Shown: one piece after another, positions 15,975 through 26,213 of the stretch
How the letters are laid out: every line of letters starts with the position of its first letter
Position numbering within the stretch: position 1 is the first letter of the stretch
Assembly: GCF_902498185.1 (NCBI RefSeq)
Contig: NZ_CABVIX010000004.1
Location: 1-64,000 of the forward strand
Source of the DNA: Pseudomonas fluorescens
GTDB taxonomy: Bacteria; Pseudomonadota; Gammaproteobacteria; Pseudomonadales; Pseudomonadaceae
Length of the DNA stretch: 64,000 nt
Direction of reading: 5' to 3'
Program-made: the position numbers and the translations under genes
Notes under the pieces: model-generated
Database searches by the model: none
Seen by the model: the letters and a program-made list of their open reading frames with translations, nothing else
Told to the model about the DNA's origin: nothing

Positions 15975-17882
15975 TCAAGCAGATAGCTCGACCAGCAGTT
16001 TGTTCAGGCGACGAACGTAGGCTGCTGGGTCCTTGAGGCTGTCACCGGCCGCCAGGGCTGCCTGATCAAAGAGAATGTGCGAGAACTCGGCGAAGCGGTC
16101 TTCGCTCTGCTCATTGTCCAGCTTCTCGATCAGCGGGTGGGCCGGGTTGAATTCGAAGATCGGCTTCGAATCCGGAACCTTCTGACCGCTCGCCTCGAGA
16201 ATCTGGCGCATCTGCAGGCCCAGGTCCTGCTCACCGATGGCCAGGATCGCCGGCGAATCGGTCAGGCGGTGAGAGACACGCACCTCACTGACACTCTCAC
16301 CCAGGGCGGCCTTCAGACGCTCGACCAGGCCTTCCTTGTTCTTGGCGACTTCTTCCTGAGCCTTCTTGTCTTCTTCCGAATCCAGGTTGCCCAGGTCCAG
16401 ATCGCCACGGGCAACATCCACAAAGGCCTTGCCGTCGAACTCGTTGAGGTAGCTCATCAGCCACTCGTCGATGCGGTCGGTCAGCAACAGCACTTCGATG
16501 CCTTTCTTGCGGAAGACTTCAAGGTGCGGGCTGTTCTTGACCTGCGCATGGGATTCGCCGGTGAGGTAGTAGATCTTGTCCTGCCCTTCCTTGGCGCGCG
16601 CCAGGTAGTCGGCCAGGGCCACGCTCTGCTCGCCGGTCTCGTCCTGGGTGGAGGCGAAACGCAGCAGGCCGGCGATCTTTTCCTTGTTGGCAAAATCTTC
16701 GGCAGGACCTTCCTTCAGCACCTGGCCGAAGTTTTTCCAGAACCCCTTGTACTGCTCGGGCTCGTTCTTGGAGAGTTTTTCCAGCATGTCCAGCACGCGC
16801 TTGGTCAGGGCCGACTTCATCGAATCGATGATCGGATCCTTCTGCAGGATTTCGCGCGAAACGTTCAGCGACAGGTCGTTGGAATCGACCACGCCCTTGG
16901 TGAAGCGCAGGTACAGCGGCAGGAAGGACTCGGCCTGGTCCATGATGAACACGCGCTGGACGTACAGCTTCAGACCACGGGGCGCTTCACGCTGGTACAG
17001 GTCGAATGGCGCACGGGCCGGCACATAAAGAAGCGAGCTGTACTCGAGCTTGCCTTCGACCTTGTTGTGGCTCCAGGCCAGCGGGTTTTCGAAGTCATGG
17101 CCGATGTGCTTGTAGAACTCCTGGTACTCCTCGTCCTTGATCTCGGTGCGAGGCCGGGTCCACAGGGCGCTGGCGCGGTTGACGGTTTCCCATTCGGCGG
17201 CAGATTGCTCTTCGCCTTCAGCCGCTTCGGCCTGCTCCTTTGGCAGCTGGATCGGCAAGGCGATGTGGTCGGAGTACTTCTTGACGACATTGCGCAGGCG
17301 CCAGCCATCGGCGAACTCTTCCTCACCCTTTTTCAGGTGCAGGACGATCCGGGTGCCACGTTCTGGCTTGTCGACGGTGGCGACTTCAAAGCTGCCCTCG
17401 CCCTGGGAAGACCAGTGCACGCCTTCGCCAGCCGGCAGGCCAGCACGGCGGGAGAACACGTCGACCTTGTCGGCGACGATGAACGCGGAATAGAAACCGA
17501 CACCAAACTGGCCGATCAGGTGCGAGTCTTTCTTCTGGTCGCCGCTCAGGTTCTTCATGAAGTCGGCGGTGCCCGACTTGGCGATGGTACCCAGGTGGGC
17601 GATCACATCGTCACGGCTCATGCCGATCCCGTTGTCCTCGAGGGTAACGGTGCCGGCATCCTTGTCGAAGCTGACGCGGATCTTCAGATCGGCGCCGCCC
17701 TCGAGCAGCTCGGGCTTGGCCAAGGCCTCGAAGCGAAGCTTGTCGGCAGCGTCAGAGGCGTTGGAAATCAGCTCGCGAAGGAAAATTTCCTTGTTCGAGT
17801 ACAGCGAGTGGATCATGAGGTGCAGCAGTTGCTTCACCTCGGTCTGGAAGCCCAGGGTTTCCTTTTGAGTCTCAACACTCAT
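15975..17882 (-). CDS. htpG: Chaperone HtpG (bacterial Hsp90)
   Basis: The 635-aa ATP-dependent cytosolic chaperone has the GHKL nucleotide-binding motifs in the N-domain: [26 protein letters not shown] and [11 protein letters not shown]. The middle-domain catalytic arginine region is in [10 protein letters not shown], followed by the C-terminal dimerisation domain. The start at [17 protein letters not shown] is the conserved one; the upstream reading to 18104 is non-coding. A near-perfect sigma-32 promoter lies about 90-115 bp upstream, so heat-shock induction is expected. It ends at its own terminator. Confidence 0.98.
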   Translation of the reverse strand: MSVETQKETLGFQTEVKQLLHLMIHSLYSNKEIFLRELISNASDAADKLRFEALAKPELLEGGADLKIRVSFDKDAGTVTLEDNGIGMSRDDVIAHLGTIAKSGTADFMKNLSGDQKKDSHLIGQFGVGFYSAFIVADKVDVFSRRAGLPAGEGVHWSSQGEGSFEVATVDKPERGTRIVLHLKKGEEEFADGWRLRNVVKKYSDHIALPIQLPKEQAEAAEGEEQSAAEWETVNRASALWTRPRTEIKDEEYQEFYKHIGHDFENPLAWSHNKVEGKLEYSSLLYVPARAPFDLYQREAPRGLKLYVQRVFIMDQAESFLPLYLRFTKGVVDSNDLSLNVSREILQKDPIIDSMKSALTKRVLDMLEKLSKNEPEQYKGFWKNFGQVLKEGPAEDFANKEKIAGLLRFASTQDETGEQSVALADYLARAKEGQDKIYYLTGESHAQVKNSPHLEVFRKKGIEVLLLTDRIDEWLMSYLNEFDGKAFVDVARGDLDLGNLDSEEDKKAQEEVAKNKEGLVERLKAALGESVSEVRVSHRLTDSPAILAIGEQDLGLQMRQILEASGQKVPDSKPIFEFNPAHPLIEKLDNEQSEDRFAEFSHILFDQAALAAGDSLKDPAAYVRRLNKLLVELSA

Positions 17883-17968
17883 GGTCTTCAAAACTCCGAT
17901 CTGATGGTAGTTGTCGCGCAGCGGCCAGGCTAGATGCCGAGGCCTGCTTTCACGGCGGGATGTCCACC

Positions 17969-17996
17969 AGATGGGGGCTGCCATGGCTATTTCAAG
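17969..17996 (-). promoter_or_regulatory. Sigma-32 (RpoH) heat-shock promoter of htpG
   Basis: On the minus strand CTTGAAA (17996-17990) is followed after 13 nt by CCCCATCT (17976-17969). This matches the RpoH consensus CTTGAAA-N11-16-CCCCATNT at every defined position. It lies about 90 nt upstream of the htpG start codon. Confidence 0.85.
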
Positions 17997-18176
17997 GGCT
18001 TGTGCGTTTCTTCGATCTTGAAATGTAAGCATGCCTGACGGTGGGCCTGGCTGTGATTGCTGTATCACCCGTGCAACGCGGTGCCTGCCCGATGCACCGC
18101 GCAATACACAAGGTCGAAAAAAAGTCTATGTAGATCCGTGACTTATATATCTGTATTCTGCGTGGAACTAAATTCC

Positions 18177-18204
18177 CTTACTTGAGCTCGAAGGAACAAG
18201 TAAG
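18177..18204 (+). other. Stem-loop in the lipoprotein-gene leader
   Basis: CTTACTTG and CAAGTAAG are exact 8-bp complements separated by 12 nt, ending 27 nt before the start codon. It may stabilise the mRNA or affect ribosome access. Confidence 0.5.
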
Positions 18205-18230
18205 TTATTCCACACAAGGAGAGACAACCC

Positions 18231-18530
18231 ATGCGTAAACCTTTTGCTTTTGCTCTGATGCTGGCTGCTGCTCTGGGTCTGGCTGCGTGCGATAAAGCCA
18301 GCGAAGACAAAGCCCAGGACGCTCAGGAACATCGCCAAGACGCTCAGGAGAAAATGGGCGACGCTCAGGACAAGATGAACGACGCTGCCGAGGAAAACGC
18401 CGAAGCTGCCAAAGATCAGGCTGAAGCCGAGCGCAAGGCTGCTGAAGAGGCAAACCCTGCCCCAGCGCCTGAAAACACTCCAGCAAGCCCGACCGTACCC
18501 GCTGCTCCAGCAGAACCTGCCAAGCAGTAA
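18231..18530 (+). CDS. Small Ala/Glu-rich lipoprotein with heptad repeats
   Basis: The 99-aa precursor has a lipobox (ALGLAAC, Cys20). The mature part has four seven-residue units beginning DAQ/DAA (DAQEHRQ, DAQEKMG, DAQDKMN, DAAEENA), then an Ala/Glu coiled-coil stretch and a Pro/Ala tail ending PAEPAKQ. This composition suggests an Lpp-like rod anchored by lipid, with a flexible proline tail. It lacks the C-terminal lysine signature of Lpp (YR/K at the end), though a terminal KQ is present. It is a single-gene unit with AAGGAGA ahead and a strong terminator behind. Abundant envelope protein is a plausible role; no function is proven. Confidence 0.85.
   Translation: MRKPFAFALMLAAALGLAACDKASEDKAQDAQEHRQDAQEKMGDAQDKMNDAAEENAEAAKDQAEAERKAAEEANPAPAPENTPASPTVPAAPAEPAKQ
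18318..18401 (+). repeat. 21-nt tandem repeat inside the lipoprotein gene
   Basis: GACGCTCAGGA recurs at 18318, 18339 and 18360, and a degenerate GACGCTGCCGA at 18381. The exact 21-nt period encodes the DAQ heptads. Confidence 0.85.
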
Positions 18531-18542
18531 TCCGGTAGTTCA

Positions 18543-18571
18543 TAAAAAAACCCGACACTGTCGGGTTTTTT
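18543..18571. terminator. Bidirectional terminator between the lipoprotein and DUF599 genes
   Basis: CCCGAC, loop ACT, GTCGGG is flanked by A7 on the left and T7 on the right. Confidence 0.92.
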
Positions 18572-18603
18572 TATGGGCGATGTAAAGTTCAGGCTTTAAC
18601 GAT

Positions 18604-19353
18604 TCAGTTGAGTGTATTGGCGACGTCCCTACCCGTTTCCACAGGCATACTTTCAGTCGGTGTGAAGGTCATTACTTCGAGAACATCGGAGTGAAACTCG
18701 CGGCGGTACAGGATCAGCACCACGCCAATGTTCACCAGCATGAACAACCACGGACTGATGAACCAGCTCAACATGGCCATGCCGAAGTAATAGGAACGCA
18801 GGCCGAAGTTGAACTGGTTGGCCGCAAGCGACAACACCCTCGCCGCTCGCAGGGCGAAGGCCTTGCGCTCCAGCTCGTTGACCAGACGCTCACCGATCAT
18901 CGGTGCCGATCCGACCAGCACTGCCGCGAAGTTGTACTGGCGCATGCACCAGCTGAAGGTGAAAAAGGCGTATACGAATACAGTTGCCAGACATAGCAGC
19001 TTGATCTCCGACATTCCCTGCGAGGTCTGCTGCACCAGCGGCAGATCGGCCAGCAAGGACAGCGCCCTGTCAGATGCGCCCAGCACGGTCAGAATGCCCG
19101 CGAGAATGATCAGGGTGCTGGAGGCGAAGAACGATGCATTGCGCTCCAGGTTACCGATCACGCTGGCATCGGCAATGCGGTTGTCACGCAGCAGCATGCG
19201 GCGCATCCAGTCTTCCCGGTACAAGTGCAGAACGCTCGCCAGGCACGCCGTGTCGCGTGCTTTCCAGGTGGCATAGCGGGTGTAGCCACCCCAGCAGATG
19301 ACAAACCAGGCCGCCGCCAGCAGGTTACCCAAATTGCTCTGTATGAAACTCAT
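18604..19353 (-). CDS. DUF599 family inner-membrane protein
   Basis: The 249-aa polytopic protein has membrane segments near residues 8-25, 75-92, 120-140 and a long one at about 200-225 (LSWFISPWLFMLVNIGVVLIL). The invariant-looking YNFAAVLVGSAP and ANQFNFGLRSYYFG segments are typical of DUF599. No function is known for the family. It stands alone between two bidirectional terminators, converging on the lipoprotein gene. Confidence 0.85.
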   Translation of the reverse strand: MSFIQSNLGNLLAAAWFVICWGGYTRYATWKARDTACLASVLHLYREDWMRRMLLRDNRIADASVIGNLERNASFFASSTLIILAGILTVLGASDRALSLLADLPLVQQTSQGMSEIKLLCLATVFVYAFFTFSWCMRQYNFAAVLVGSAPMIGERLVNELERKAFALRAARVLSLAANQFNFGLRSYYFGMAMLSWFISPWLFMLVNIGVVLILYRREFHSDVLEVMTFTPTESMPVETGRDVANTLN

Positions 19354-19434
19354 GCACGTCCCTTATCGCTGATGCAGAGAAGGTATAGACCGGCTTTCGA
19401 CGCTTGGTTGCCGCAAAAGACACGCCCTTGTAAC

Positions 19435-19466
19435 AAAAAACCCCGCATCCGAGGGATGCGGGGTTT
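19435..19466 (-). terminator. Intrinsic terminator downstream of brnQ
   Basis: CCCCGCATCC, loop GAG, GGATGCGGGG is a perfect 10-bp stem with six A on the left, which gives a T run on the minus strand. It lies about 70 bp beyond the brnQ stop. Confidence 0.9.
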
Positions 19467-19531
19467 CGGTTTCGACCTGGAGTCGAGGCCTTCAGGCTTG
19501 TGGCCGGCGTCGACGCGCTGGTCTCAACTCA

Positions 19532-20845
19532 TCAGGCCAGCGCTTCACGCGGGTTGCCAAGCAGGCGGTCACAGACCACGGCGATGCCCAAGGCTGCCAC
19601 CGACGGCACCAGCCAGGCCAGGCCTTGCTCGCTCAGCGGCAGATGCGACACGGCGTCGGGCAGCACATGCGCCAGGCTGCTGCCCTTGATCGCATCGACA
19701 ATGCCGAAGACCAAGGAAACCAGCATCACCGGGGCCAGCACACGGACGGGCGAGTTCCACAGGCCCTTGCAGAAGCTCAAACCCACCAGAACGATGCACG
19801 GCGGGTAGATGGCGGTCAGCACAGGAATCGAGAACATGATCAATTTGGTCAGGCCCAGATTCGAGATCACCAGCGAGAAACCAGCCAGGATCACCACCAG
19901 CGCGCGATACGACAACGGCAGGATCTTGCTGAAGTACTCGGCGCACGCACACGTCAGGCCAACTGCAGTCACCAGGCATGCCAGGGCGATCAGCACGGCC
20001 AGGAAACCGCTGCCCAGCGAGCCGAAGGTGTGCTGCACATACGCATGCAGGACAGCCGCACCATTGGTGGCGCCAGCAGCGATACCATGGCTGCTCGAAC
20101 CCAGCTGGAACAGGCTGATGTACACCAGGGCCAGGCCAACGCCGGCAATCAGGCCCGCGATGATGGCGTAGCGGGTGATCAACTGGGGCGACTCGACACC
20201 GCGCGAGCGGATGGCGTTGACGATGACGATACCAAACACGAGCGCACCCAGGGTATCCATGGTCAGGTAGCCATTGACGAAGCCTTGGGAAAACGCAGAG
20301 GCGGCATACGCAGGCTGCGCCTCGCCCACGTTGCCGGCAGGCAGCATGAACGCGGCGATACCCAACGCGGCAAGGGCGACGATCTTCAGCGGCCCGAGGA
20401 AGCGCCCGACGGTATCGAGCAGCTTGCCGGGATACATCGACACTGCCAGCACCACAATGAAGTACACCAGGCTGTAGACGAACAGCGCCAGCGGGCTTTC
20501 ACCGGTCAGCGGGGCAACGCCCACTTCGAACGACACGGTCGCCGTACGCGGGGTGGCGAACAGCGGGCCGACCGACAGGTAGCACACAGCTGCCAGCAGG
20601 CCACCGAAAAACTTGCCGATCGGGCTGCTCAACGCGTCCATGCCGCCGCCGACCTTGGCCAGCGCCACCACGGTGATCACGGGCAAGCCCACGGCGGTCA
20701 CCAGGAAGCCCAAGGCCGCCATCCACACATGAGGCCCTGCCTGCAGGCCGACGATAGGCGGGAAGATGATATTGCCCGCGCCTACGAAAAGCGCGAACGT
20801 CATAAAACCAAGCGCCAGGATATCCTGGCCTTTCAAGACTTTCAT
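19532..20845 (-). CDS. brnQ: Branched-chain amino acid transporter BrnQ (LIVCS family)
   Basis: The 437-aa protein is an inner-membrane Na+ (or H+)-coupled carrier for Leu, Ile and Val, with about 12 hydrophobic segments. The N-terminal [23 protein letters not shown], split here as [14 protein letters not shown] and GLQAG, is the LIVCS hallmark. [17 protein letters not shown] and YLSVGP also fit. The start MKVLKGQD at 20845 is preferred over the GTG-type start five codons upstream. It is a single-gene unit with its own terminator. Confidence 0.95.
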   Translation of the reverse strand: MKVLKGQDILALGFMTFALFVGAGNIIFPPIVGLQAGPHVWMAALGFLVTAVGLPVITVVALAKVGGGMDALSSPIGKFFGGLLAAVCYLSVGPLFATPRTATVSFEVGVAPLTGESPLALFVYSLVYFIVVLAVSMYPGKLLDTVGRFLGPLKIVALAALGIAAFMLPAGNVGEAQPAYAASAFSQGFVNGYLTMDTLGALVFGIVIVNAIRSRGVESPQLITRYAIIAGLIAGVGLALVYISLFQLGSSSHGIAAGATNGAAVLHAYVQHTFGSLGSGFLAVLIALACLVTAVGLTCACAEYFSKILPLSYRALVVILAGFSLVISNLGLTKLIMFSIPVLTAIYPPCIVLVGLSFCKGLWNSPVRVLAPVMLVSLVFGIVDAIKGSSLAHVLPDAVSHLPLSEQGLAWLVPSVAALGIAVVCDRLLGNPREALA

Positions 20846-21195
20846 TCTAGGAAGTACCACACTGCTGAAATCGGGAGTCGAGAGGGGATTTCCCTTAGGG
20901 TGGGGGAAATGCTGCCCGGCTTGATGTGCCAGACCCGTTTAGCGTGTCGTTCCCTTTTGGGGTACAAGCACAATATGGATGCGTAGGGTAACGAATTTGT
21001 TGACCAAACGCACTGGCATAGTGCTGCTTGTCCGACGGATCGACGGAGATTATTAACAGGAAGACAGGAAAAGTCCGTAAGAATTTTCCTATAGGCTTGA
21101 TCGATTTTTCAGCAGTTCGGAGCGTTACGACAGTCAGAAAGCACAAAGGCCACCCGAAGGTGGCCTCTGTAAAACTGCGTGGGGGCAGTTTTTTC
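20846..21195. other. Intergenic region between brnQ and sucD
   Basis: This 350-bp stretch has no convincing gene. Its left part must carry the minus-strand brnQ promoter, though no clear -10/-35 was picked out. Its right part (21148-21191) carries two hairpins at the end of the sdh-suc cluster. A short inverted motif, GGGGATTTCCC, lies at about 20883-20893. Confidence 0.5.
21148..21191 (-). terminator. Double hairpin at the 3' end of the sdh-suc cluster
   Basis: GGCCACC-CGAA-GGTGGCC (21148-21165) and AAACTGC-GTGGGG-GCAGTTT (about 21172-21191) lie directly downstream of the sucD stop at 21196. The U tracts on the minus strand are short (TTTTAC, TTTGTG), so termination efficiency is uncertain. 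Confidence 0.65.
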
Positions 21196-22080
21196 TTACT
21201 TCTTGGCTTCCCAGCCGGTCAGCTCGGCCAGGGCCTTGCCGATGTCCGCCAGCGAACGCACGGTTTTCACGCCAGCGTCCTGCAGTGCGGCAAACTTCTC
21301 GTCCGCAGTGCCTTTGCCACCGGAGATGATCGCGCCCGCATGGCCCATGCGCTTGCCCGCAGGGGCAGTCACACCAGCGATGTAGGAAACGACAGGCTTG
21401 GTCACGTTTGCCTTGATGTAGGCAGCCGCTTCTTCTTCAGCCGAACCGCCGATCTCGCCGATCATGACGATCGCTTCGGTCTGCGGATCTTCCTGGAACA
21501 GCTTCAGGATGTCGATGAAGTTCGAGCCCGGGATCGGGTCGCCGCCGATACCGACGCAGGTGGACTGACCGAAACCGGCGTCGGTGGTCTGCTTGACCGC
21601 TTCATAGGTCAGGGTGCCGGAACGCGAGACGATACCGACCTTGCCTGGCAAGTGAATGTGACCTGGCATGATGCCGATCTTGCACTCGCCCGGCGTGATG
21701 ACGCCTGGGCAGTTAGGGCCGATCAGGGTAACACCCAGCTCGTCGCACTTGACCTTGGCATCCAGCATGTCGAGGGTAGGAATACCTTCGGTGATGCAGA
21801 CGATCAGCTTGATGCCGCCCAGGGCCGCTTCCAGGATCGAGTCCTTGCAGAAAGGCGCCGGAACGTAGATGACCGAGGCATCGGCGCCGGTGGCTTCTAC
21901 CGCTTCTTTCACGGTGTTGAACACAGGCAGGTTCAGGTGAGTGGTGCCACCCTTGCCTGGGGTCACGCCGCCGACCATCTTGGTGCCGTAGGCGATGGCC
22001 TGTTCGGAGTGGAAAGTACCCTGCGAGCCGGTGAAGCCCTGGCAGATGACTTTGGTGTCTTTATTGATCAGGACGCTCAT
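21196..22080 (-). CDS. sucD: Succinyl-CoA synthetase alpha subunit
   Basis: The 294-aa subunit binds CoA and carries the phosphohistidine. [15 protein letters not shown] near the N-terminus is the CoA-binding loop, and the active histidine is in [17 protein letters not shown]. It works with SucC to make succinate plus ATP/GTP from succinyl-CoA in the TCA cycle. The start codon overlaps the sucC stop (TAATG), giving coupled translation. It is the last gene of the cluster. Confidence 0.98.
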   Translation of the reverse strand: MSVLINKDTKVICQGFTGSQGTFHSEQAIAYGTKMVGGVTPGKGGTTHLNLPVFNTVKEAVEATGADASVIYVPAPFCKDSILEAALGGIKLIVCITEGIPTLDMLDAKVKCDELGVTLIGPNCPGVITPGECKIGIMPGHIHLPGKVGIVSRSGTLTYEAVKQTTDAGFGQSTCVGIGGDPIPGSNFIDILKLFQEDPQTEAIVMIGEIGGSAEEEAAAYIKANVTKPVVSYIAGVTAPAGKRMGHAGAIISGGKGTADEKFAALQDAGVKTVRSLADIGKALAELTGWEAKK

Positions 22081-23246
22081 TACTTGCCCTCCGCAGCTTT
22101 GACAACTTGTTGAGCAGCGTCGGTCAGGCTGGTTGCCGCAATGATGTTCAAACCGCTTTCTGCCAGTACTTTAGCGCCCAGCTCGGCGTTGTTGCCTTCC
22201 AGACGGACGACAACCGGTACTTTCACGCCTACTTCCTTCACTGCACCAATGATGCCTTCGGCAATCATGTCGCAACGAACGATGCCGCCGAAGATGTTGA
22301 CCAGTACCGCCGCGACATTGCTGTCGGACAGGATGATCTTGAACGCTTCGGTAACGCGCTCCTTGGTGGCACCGCCGCCTACGTCGAGGAAGTTGGCTGG
22401 CTTGCCGCCATGCAGGTTGACGATGTCCATGGTACCCATGGCAAGGCCGGCACCGTTGACCATGCAGCCAATGTTGCCTTCCAGCGCGACATAGTTCAGT
22501 TCGAACTTGGCGGCGTGGGCTTCACGGGCGTCGTCTTGCGACGGGTCATGGAAGGTCTTCAGCTTGGGCTGACGGTACATCGCGTTGGCGTCGATGTTGA
22601 TCTTGGCATCGAGGCAGTGCAGATCGCCATCAGCCTTGATGACCAGCGGGTTCACTTCCAGCAGCGCCAGATCGTGATCCTTGAACAGCTTGGCCAGGCC
22701 AACGAAGATCTTGGCGAACTGAGTGACTTGCTTGCCTTCCAGGCCCAGCTGGAACGCCAGCTCACGGCCCTGGAACGGCTGAGCGCCGACCAGTGGATCG
22801 ATGGTGGCCTTGAGGATCTTCTCGGGGGTTTCGTGAGCGACTTTCTCGATGTCCACGCCACCTTCGGTGGAGGCCATGAACACGATGCGGCGGCTCGAAC
22901 GATCGACTACAGCGCCCAGGTACAGCTCCTTGGCGATGTCAGTGCAGGATTCGACCAGGATCTTGGAGACAGGTTGACCGTTGGCGTCAGTCTGGTAGGT
23001 GACCAGATTCTTGCCCAACCACTGCGCAGCGAACGCCTTGGCGTCTTCCTTGCTGCGAACCAGCTTGACGCCGCCCGCCTTGCCGCGACCACCTGCGTGG
23101 ACCTGGGCTTTTACAACCCACTCGGTACCACCGATCTTGTCGCAGGCTTCTGCTGCAGCTTCAGGGGTGTCGACTGCGAAACCCTTGGAAACTGGCAGGC
23201 CGTATTCAGCGAACAGCTGCTTACCCTGATACTCGTGAAGATTCAT
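22080..23246 (-). CDS. sucC: Succinyl-CoA synthetase beta subunit
   Basis: The 388-aa ATP-grasp subunit starts [19 protein letters not shown]. It has the nucleotide-binding segment [19 protein letters not shown] and the C-terminal [17 protein letters not shown] and [12 protein letters not shown] motifs. It provides the nucleotide site for the SucCD heterotetramer. It follows lpdG by a 173-bp gap without a clear terminator, so it may be both co-transcribed and served by an internal promoter. Confidence 0.98.
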   Translation of the reverse strand: MNLHEYQGKQLFAEYGLPVSKGFAVDTPEAAAEACDKIGGTEWVVKAQVHAGGRGKAGGVKLVRSKEDAKAFAAQWLGKNLVTYQTDANGQPVSKILVESCTDIAKELYLGAVVDRSSRRIVFMASTEGGVDIEKVAHETPEKILKATIDPLVGAQPFQGRELAFQLGLEGKQVTQFAKIFVGLAKLFKDHDLALLEVNPLVIKADGDLHCLDAKINIDANAMYRQPKLKTFHDPSQDDAREAHAAKFELNYVALEGNIGCMVNGAGLAMGTMDIVNLHGGKPANFLDVGGGATKERVTEAFKIILSDSNVAAVLVNIFGGIVRCDMIAEGIIGAVKEVGVKVPVVVRLEGNNAELGAKVLAESGLNIIAATSLTDAAQQVVKAAEGK

Positions 23247-23419
23247 GCTTTATACCGTCTTCGTTAGGTACTGCGCTTCGGCGCTGCGCCGTTGCCGGCG
23301 CCGCGCCACCTGTGACCGTCAACGCGAGGGTGGTCCCCCGGGCCCGGTCCGGCAGAGGTTCCGCGGTGAGTCATGCACACAAGACTCACGACGGGCTGTC
23401 TGCCGTGGTTTCTTATTAT
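23247..23419. other. lpdG-sucC intergenic region with hairpins
   Basis: The 173-bp gap contains GTGAGTC (23366-23372) paired with GACTCAC (23383-23389) and a GC-rich inverted stretch near 23271-23300. There is no T run for a classical terminator on the minus strand. An RNA-processing or attenuation site is possible. Confidence 0.4.
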
Positions 23420-24943
<1,524 letters not shown>

Positions 24944-24950
24944 CTATTGA

Positions 24951-26171
24951 TTAGATGTCCAGCAGCAGGCGAGACGGATCTTCCAGCAGGTTCTTGATGG
25001 TTACCAGGAAGGTCACGGCTTCCTTGCCATCGATCAGGCGATGGTCGTAGGACAGCGCCAGGTACATCATCGGGCGAATGACCACCTGCCCATTGACTGC
25101 CATAGGGCGCTGGATGATGTTGTGCATACCCAGGATAGCCGCCTGCGGCGGGTTGACGATCGGGGTCGACATCATCGAGCCGAATGTACCACCGTTGGTG
25201 ATGGTGAAGGTACCACCAGTCATTTCGTCGATGGACAGCTTGCCGTCACGGGCCTTCTTGCCGAAGGTGGCAATCCCGTTCTCGATTTCCGCCAGGCTCA
25301 TCTGCTCGGCGTTGCGCAGTACGGGTACCACCAGGCCACGGTCGCTGGAGACGGCCACGCCGACGTCGGCATAGCCGTGGTAGACGATATCCGAACCATC
25401 GATCGAGGCGTTGACAGCCGGGAAGCGCTTCAGGGCTTCGGTGGCGGCCTTGACGAAGAACGACATGAAGCCCAGGCGCACGCCATTGTGGGTCTTCTCG
25501 AACAGGTCCTTGTACTTCGAACGCAGGGCCATGACTTCGGTCATGTCGACTTCGTTGAACGTGGTCAGCATGGCCATGTTCGACTGGGCTTCGACCAGGC
25601 GCTTGGCCACGGTCGCGCGCACGCGGGTCATCGGCACGCGCTTCTCGGTGCGATCGCCAGCGGCGGTCACGACCGGGGCAGCGGCGGCGGGCTTGGCGGC
25701 AGGTGCGGCGGCCGGAGCGGACTTCTTCGCCTCGATCGCGGCAACCACGTCTTCCTTGGTGATACGGCCGTCTTTACCGGTGCCCTTGATGCTGTTCAGG
25801 GCAATGCCGTTTTCTTCGGCCAGCTTGCGCGCGGCCGGGGCGCCAATGGCGTCTTCGTCGCTGGCGGCAGCGGCAGCGGCAGCGGCAGGAGCAGCGGCTG
25901 CAGGGGCAGCAGCCGGTGCGGCAGCAGCAACGCCGCCTTCCTGGATCGAGCCCAGGACTTCGTCGGACAGTACGGTCTCGCCCTCGCCCTTGACGATTGC
26001 ACCCAGTACGCCATCAGCGGTTGCCAGCACTTCCAGGACAACCTTGTCAGTCTCGATGTCGACGATCAGTTCGTCACGCTTGACGGCCTCGCCCGGTTGC
26101 TTGTGCCAGGTGGCAACGGTGCCATCGGCAACCGATTCCGGGAAAGTAGGCGCTTTGATCTCGATAGCCAT
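24951..26171 (-). CDS. sucB: Dihydrolipoyl succinyltransferase (E2) of 2-oxoglutarate dehydrogenase
   Basis: The 406-aa E2 core has an N-terminal lipoyl domain with the modified lysine in [12 protein letters not shown] (about Lys43). A long Ala/Pro linker (about 85-105) follows, then a peripheral-subunit-binding domain ([13 protein letters not shown]) and the catalytic domain ending in [16 protein letters not shown] with the active-site histidine. It transfers the succinyl group to CoA. It follows sucA by 42 bp. Confidence 0.98.
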   Translation of the reverse strand: MAIEIKAPTFPESVADGTVATWHKQPGEAVKRDELIVDIETDKVVLEVLATADGVLGAIVKGEGETVLSDEVLGSIQEGGVAAAAPAAAPAAAAPAAAAAAAASDEDAIGAPAARKLAEENGIALNSIKGTGKDGRITKEDVVAAIEAKKSAPAAAPAAKPAAAAPVVTAAGDRTEKRVPMTRVRATVAKRLVEAQSNMAMLTTFNEVDMTEVMALRSKYKDLFEKTHNGVRLGFMSFFVKAATEALKRFPAVNASIDGSDIVYHGYADVGVAVSSDRGLVVPVLRNAEQMSLAEIENGIATFGKKARDGKLSIDEMTGGTFTITNGGTFGSMMSTPIVNPPQAAILGMHNIIQRPMAVNGQVVIRPMMYLALSYDHRLIDGKEAVTFLVTIKNLLEDPSRLLLDI

Positions 26172-26213
26172 TATCAGTAATTCCTTAAATTCGGTTTCTA
26201 GTGCGCGAAGGCA

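Larger units (their letters stand above)
17883..18230. other. Divergent regulatory region between htpG and the lipoprotein gene
   Basis: This 348-bp stretch holds the sigma-32 promoter of htpG (17969-17996, minus) and the leader of the plus-strand lipoprotein gene. The leader has an AT-rich TTATATAT tract near 18143-18150 that may act as a -10 region, an 8-bp stem (18177-18204) and the ribosome site AAGGAGA. No gene is apparent. Confidence 0.6.

Noticed and set aside
16077..17933. 618-codon plus-strand frame opposite htpG
   Set aside because: Composition is antisense-like (many Leu/Gln/Val/Asp/His). The minus strand encodes a full-length, motif-complete HtpG.
18318..18401. Regularly spaced repeat that could suggest a CRISPR-like array
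   Set aside because: The 21-nt period has no spacers, lies in frame within a lipoprotein gene, and encodes heptads.
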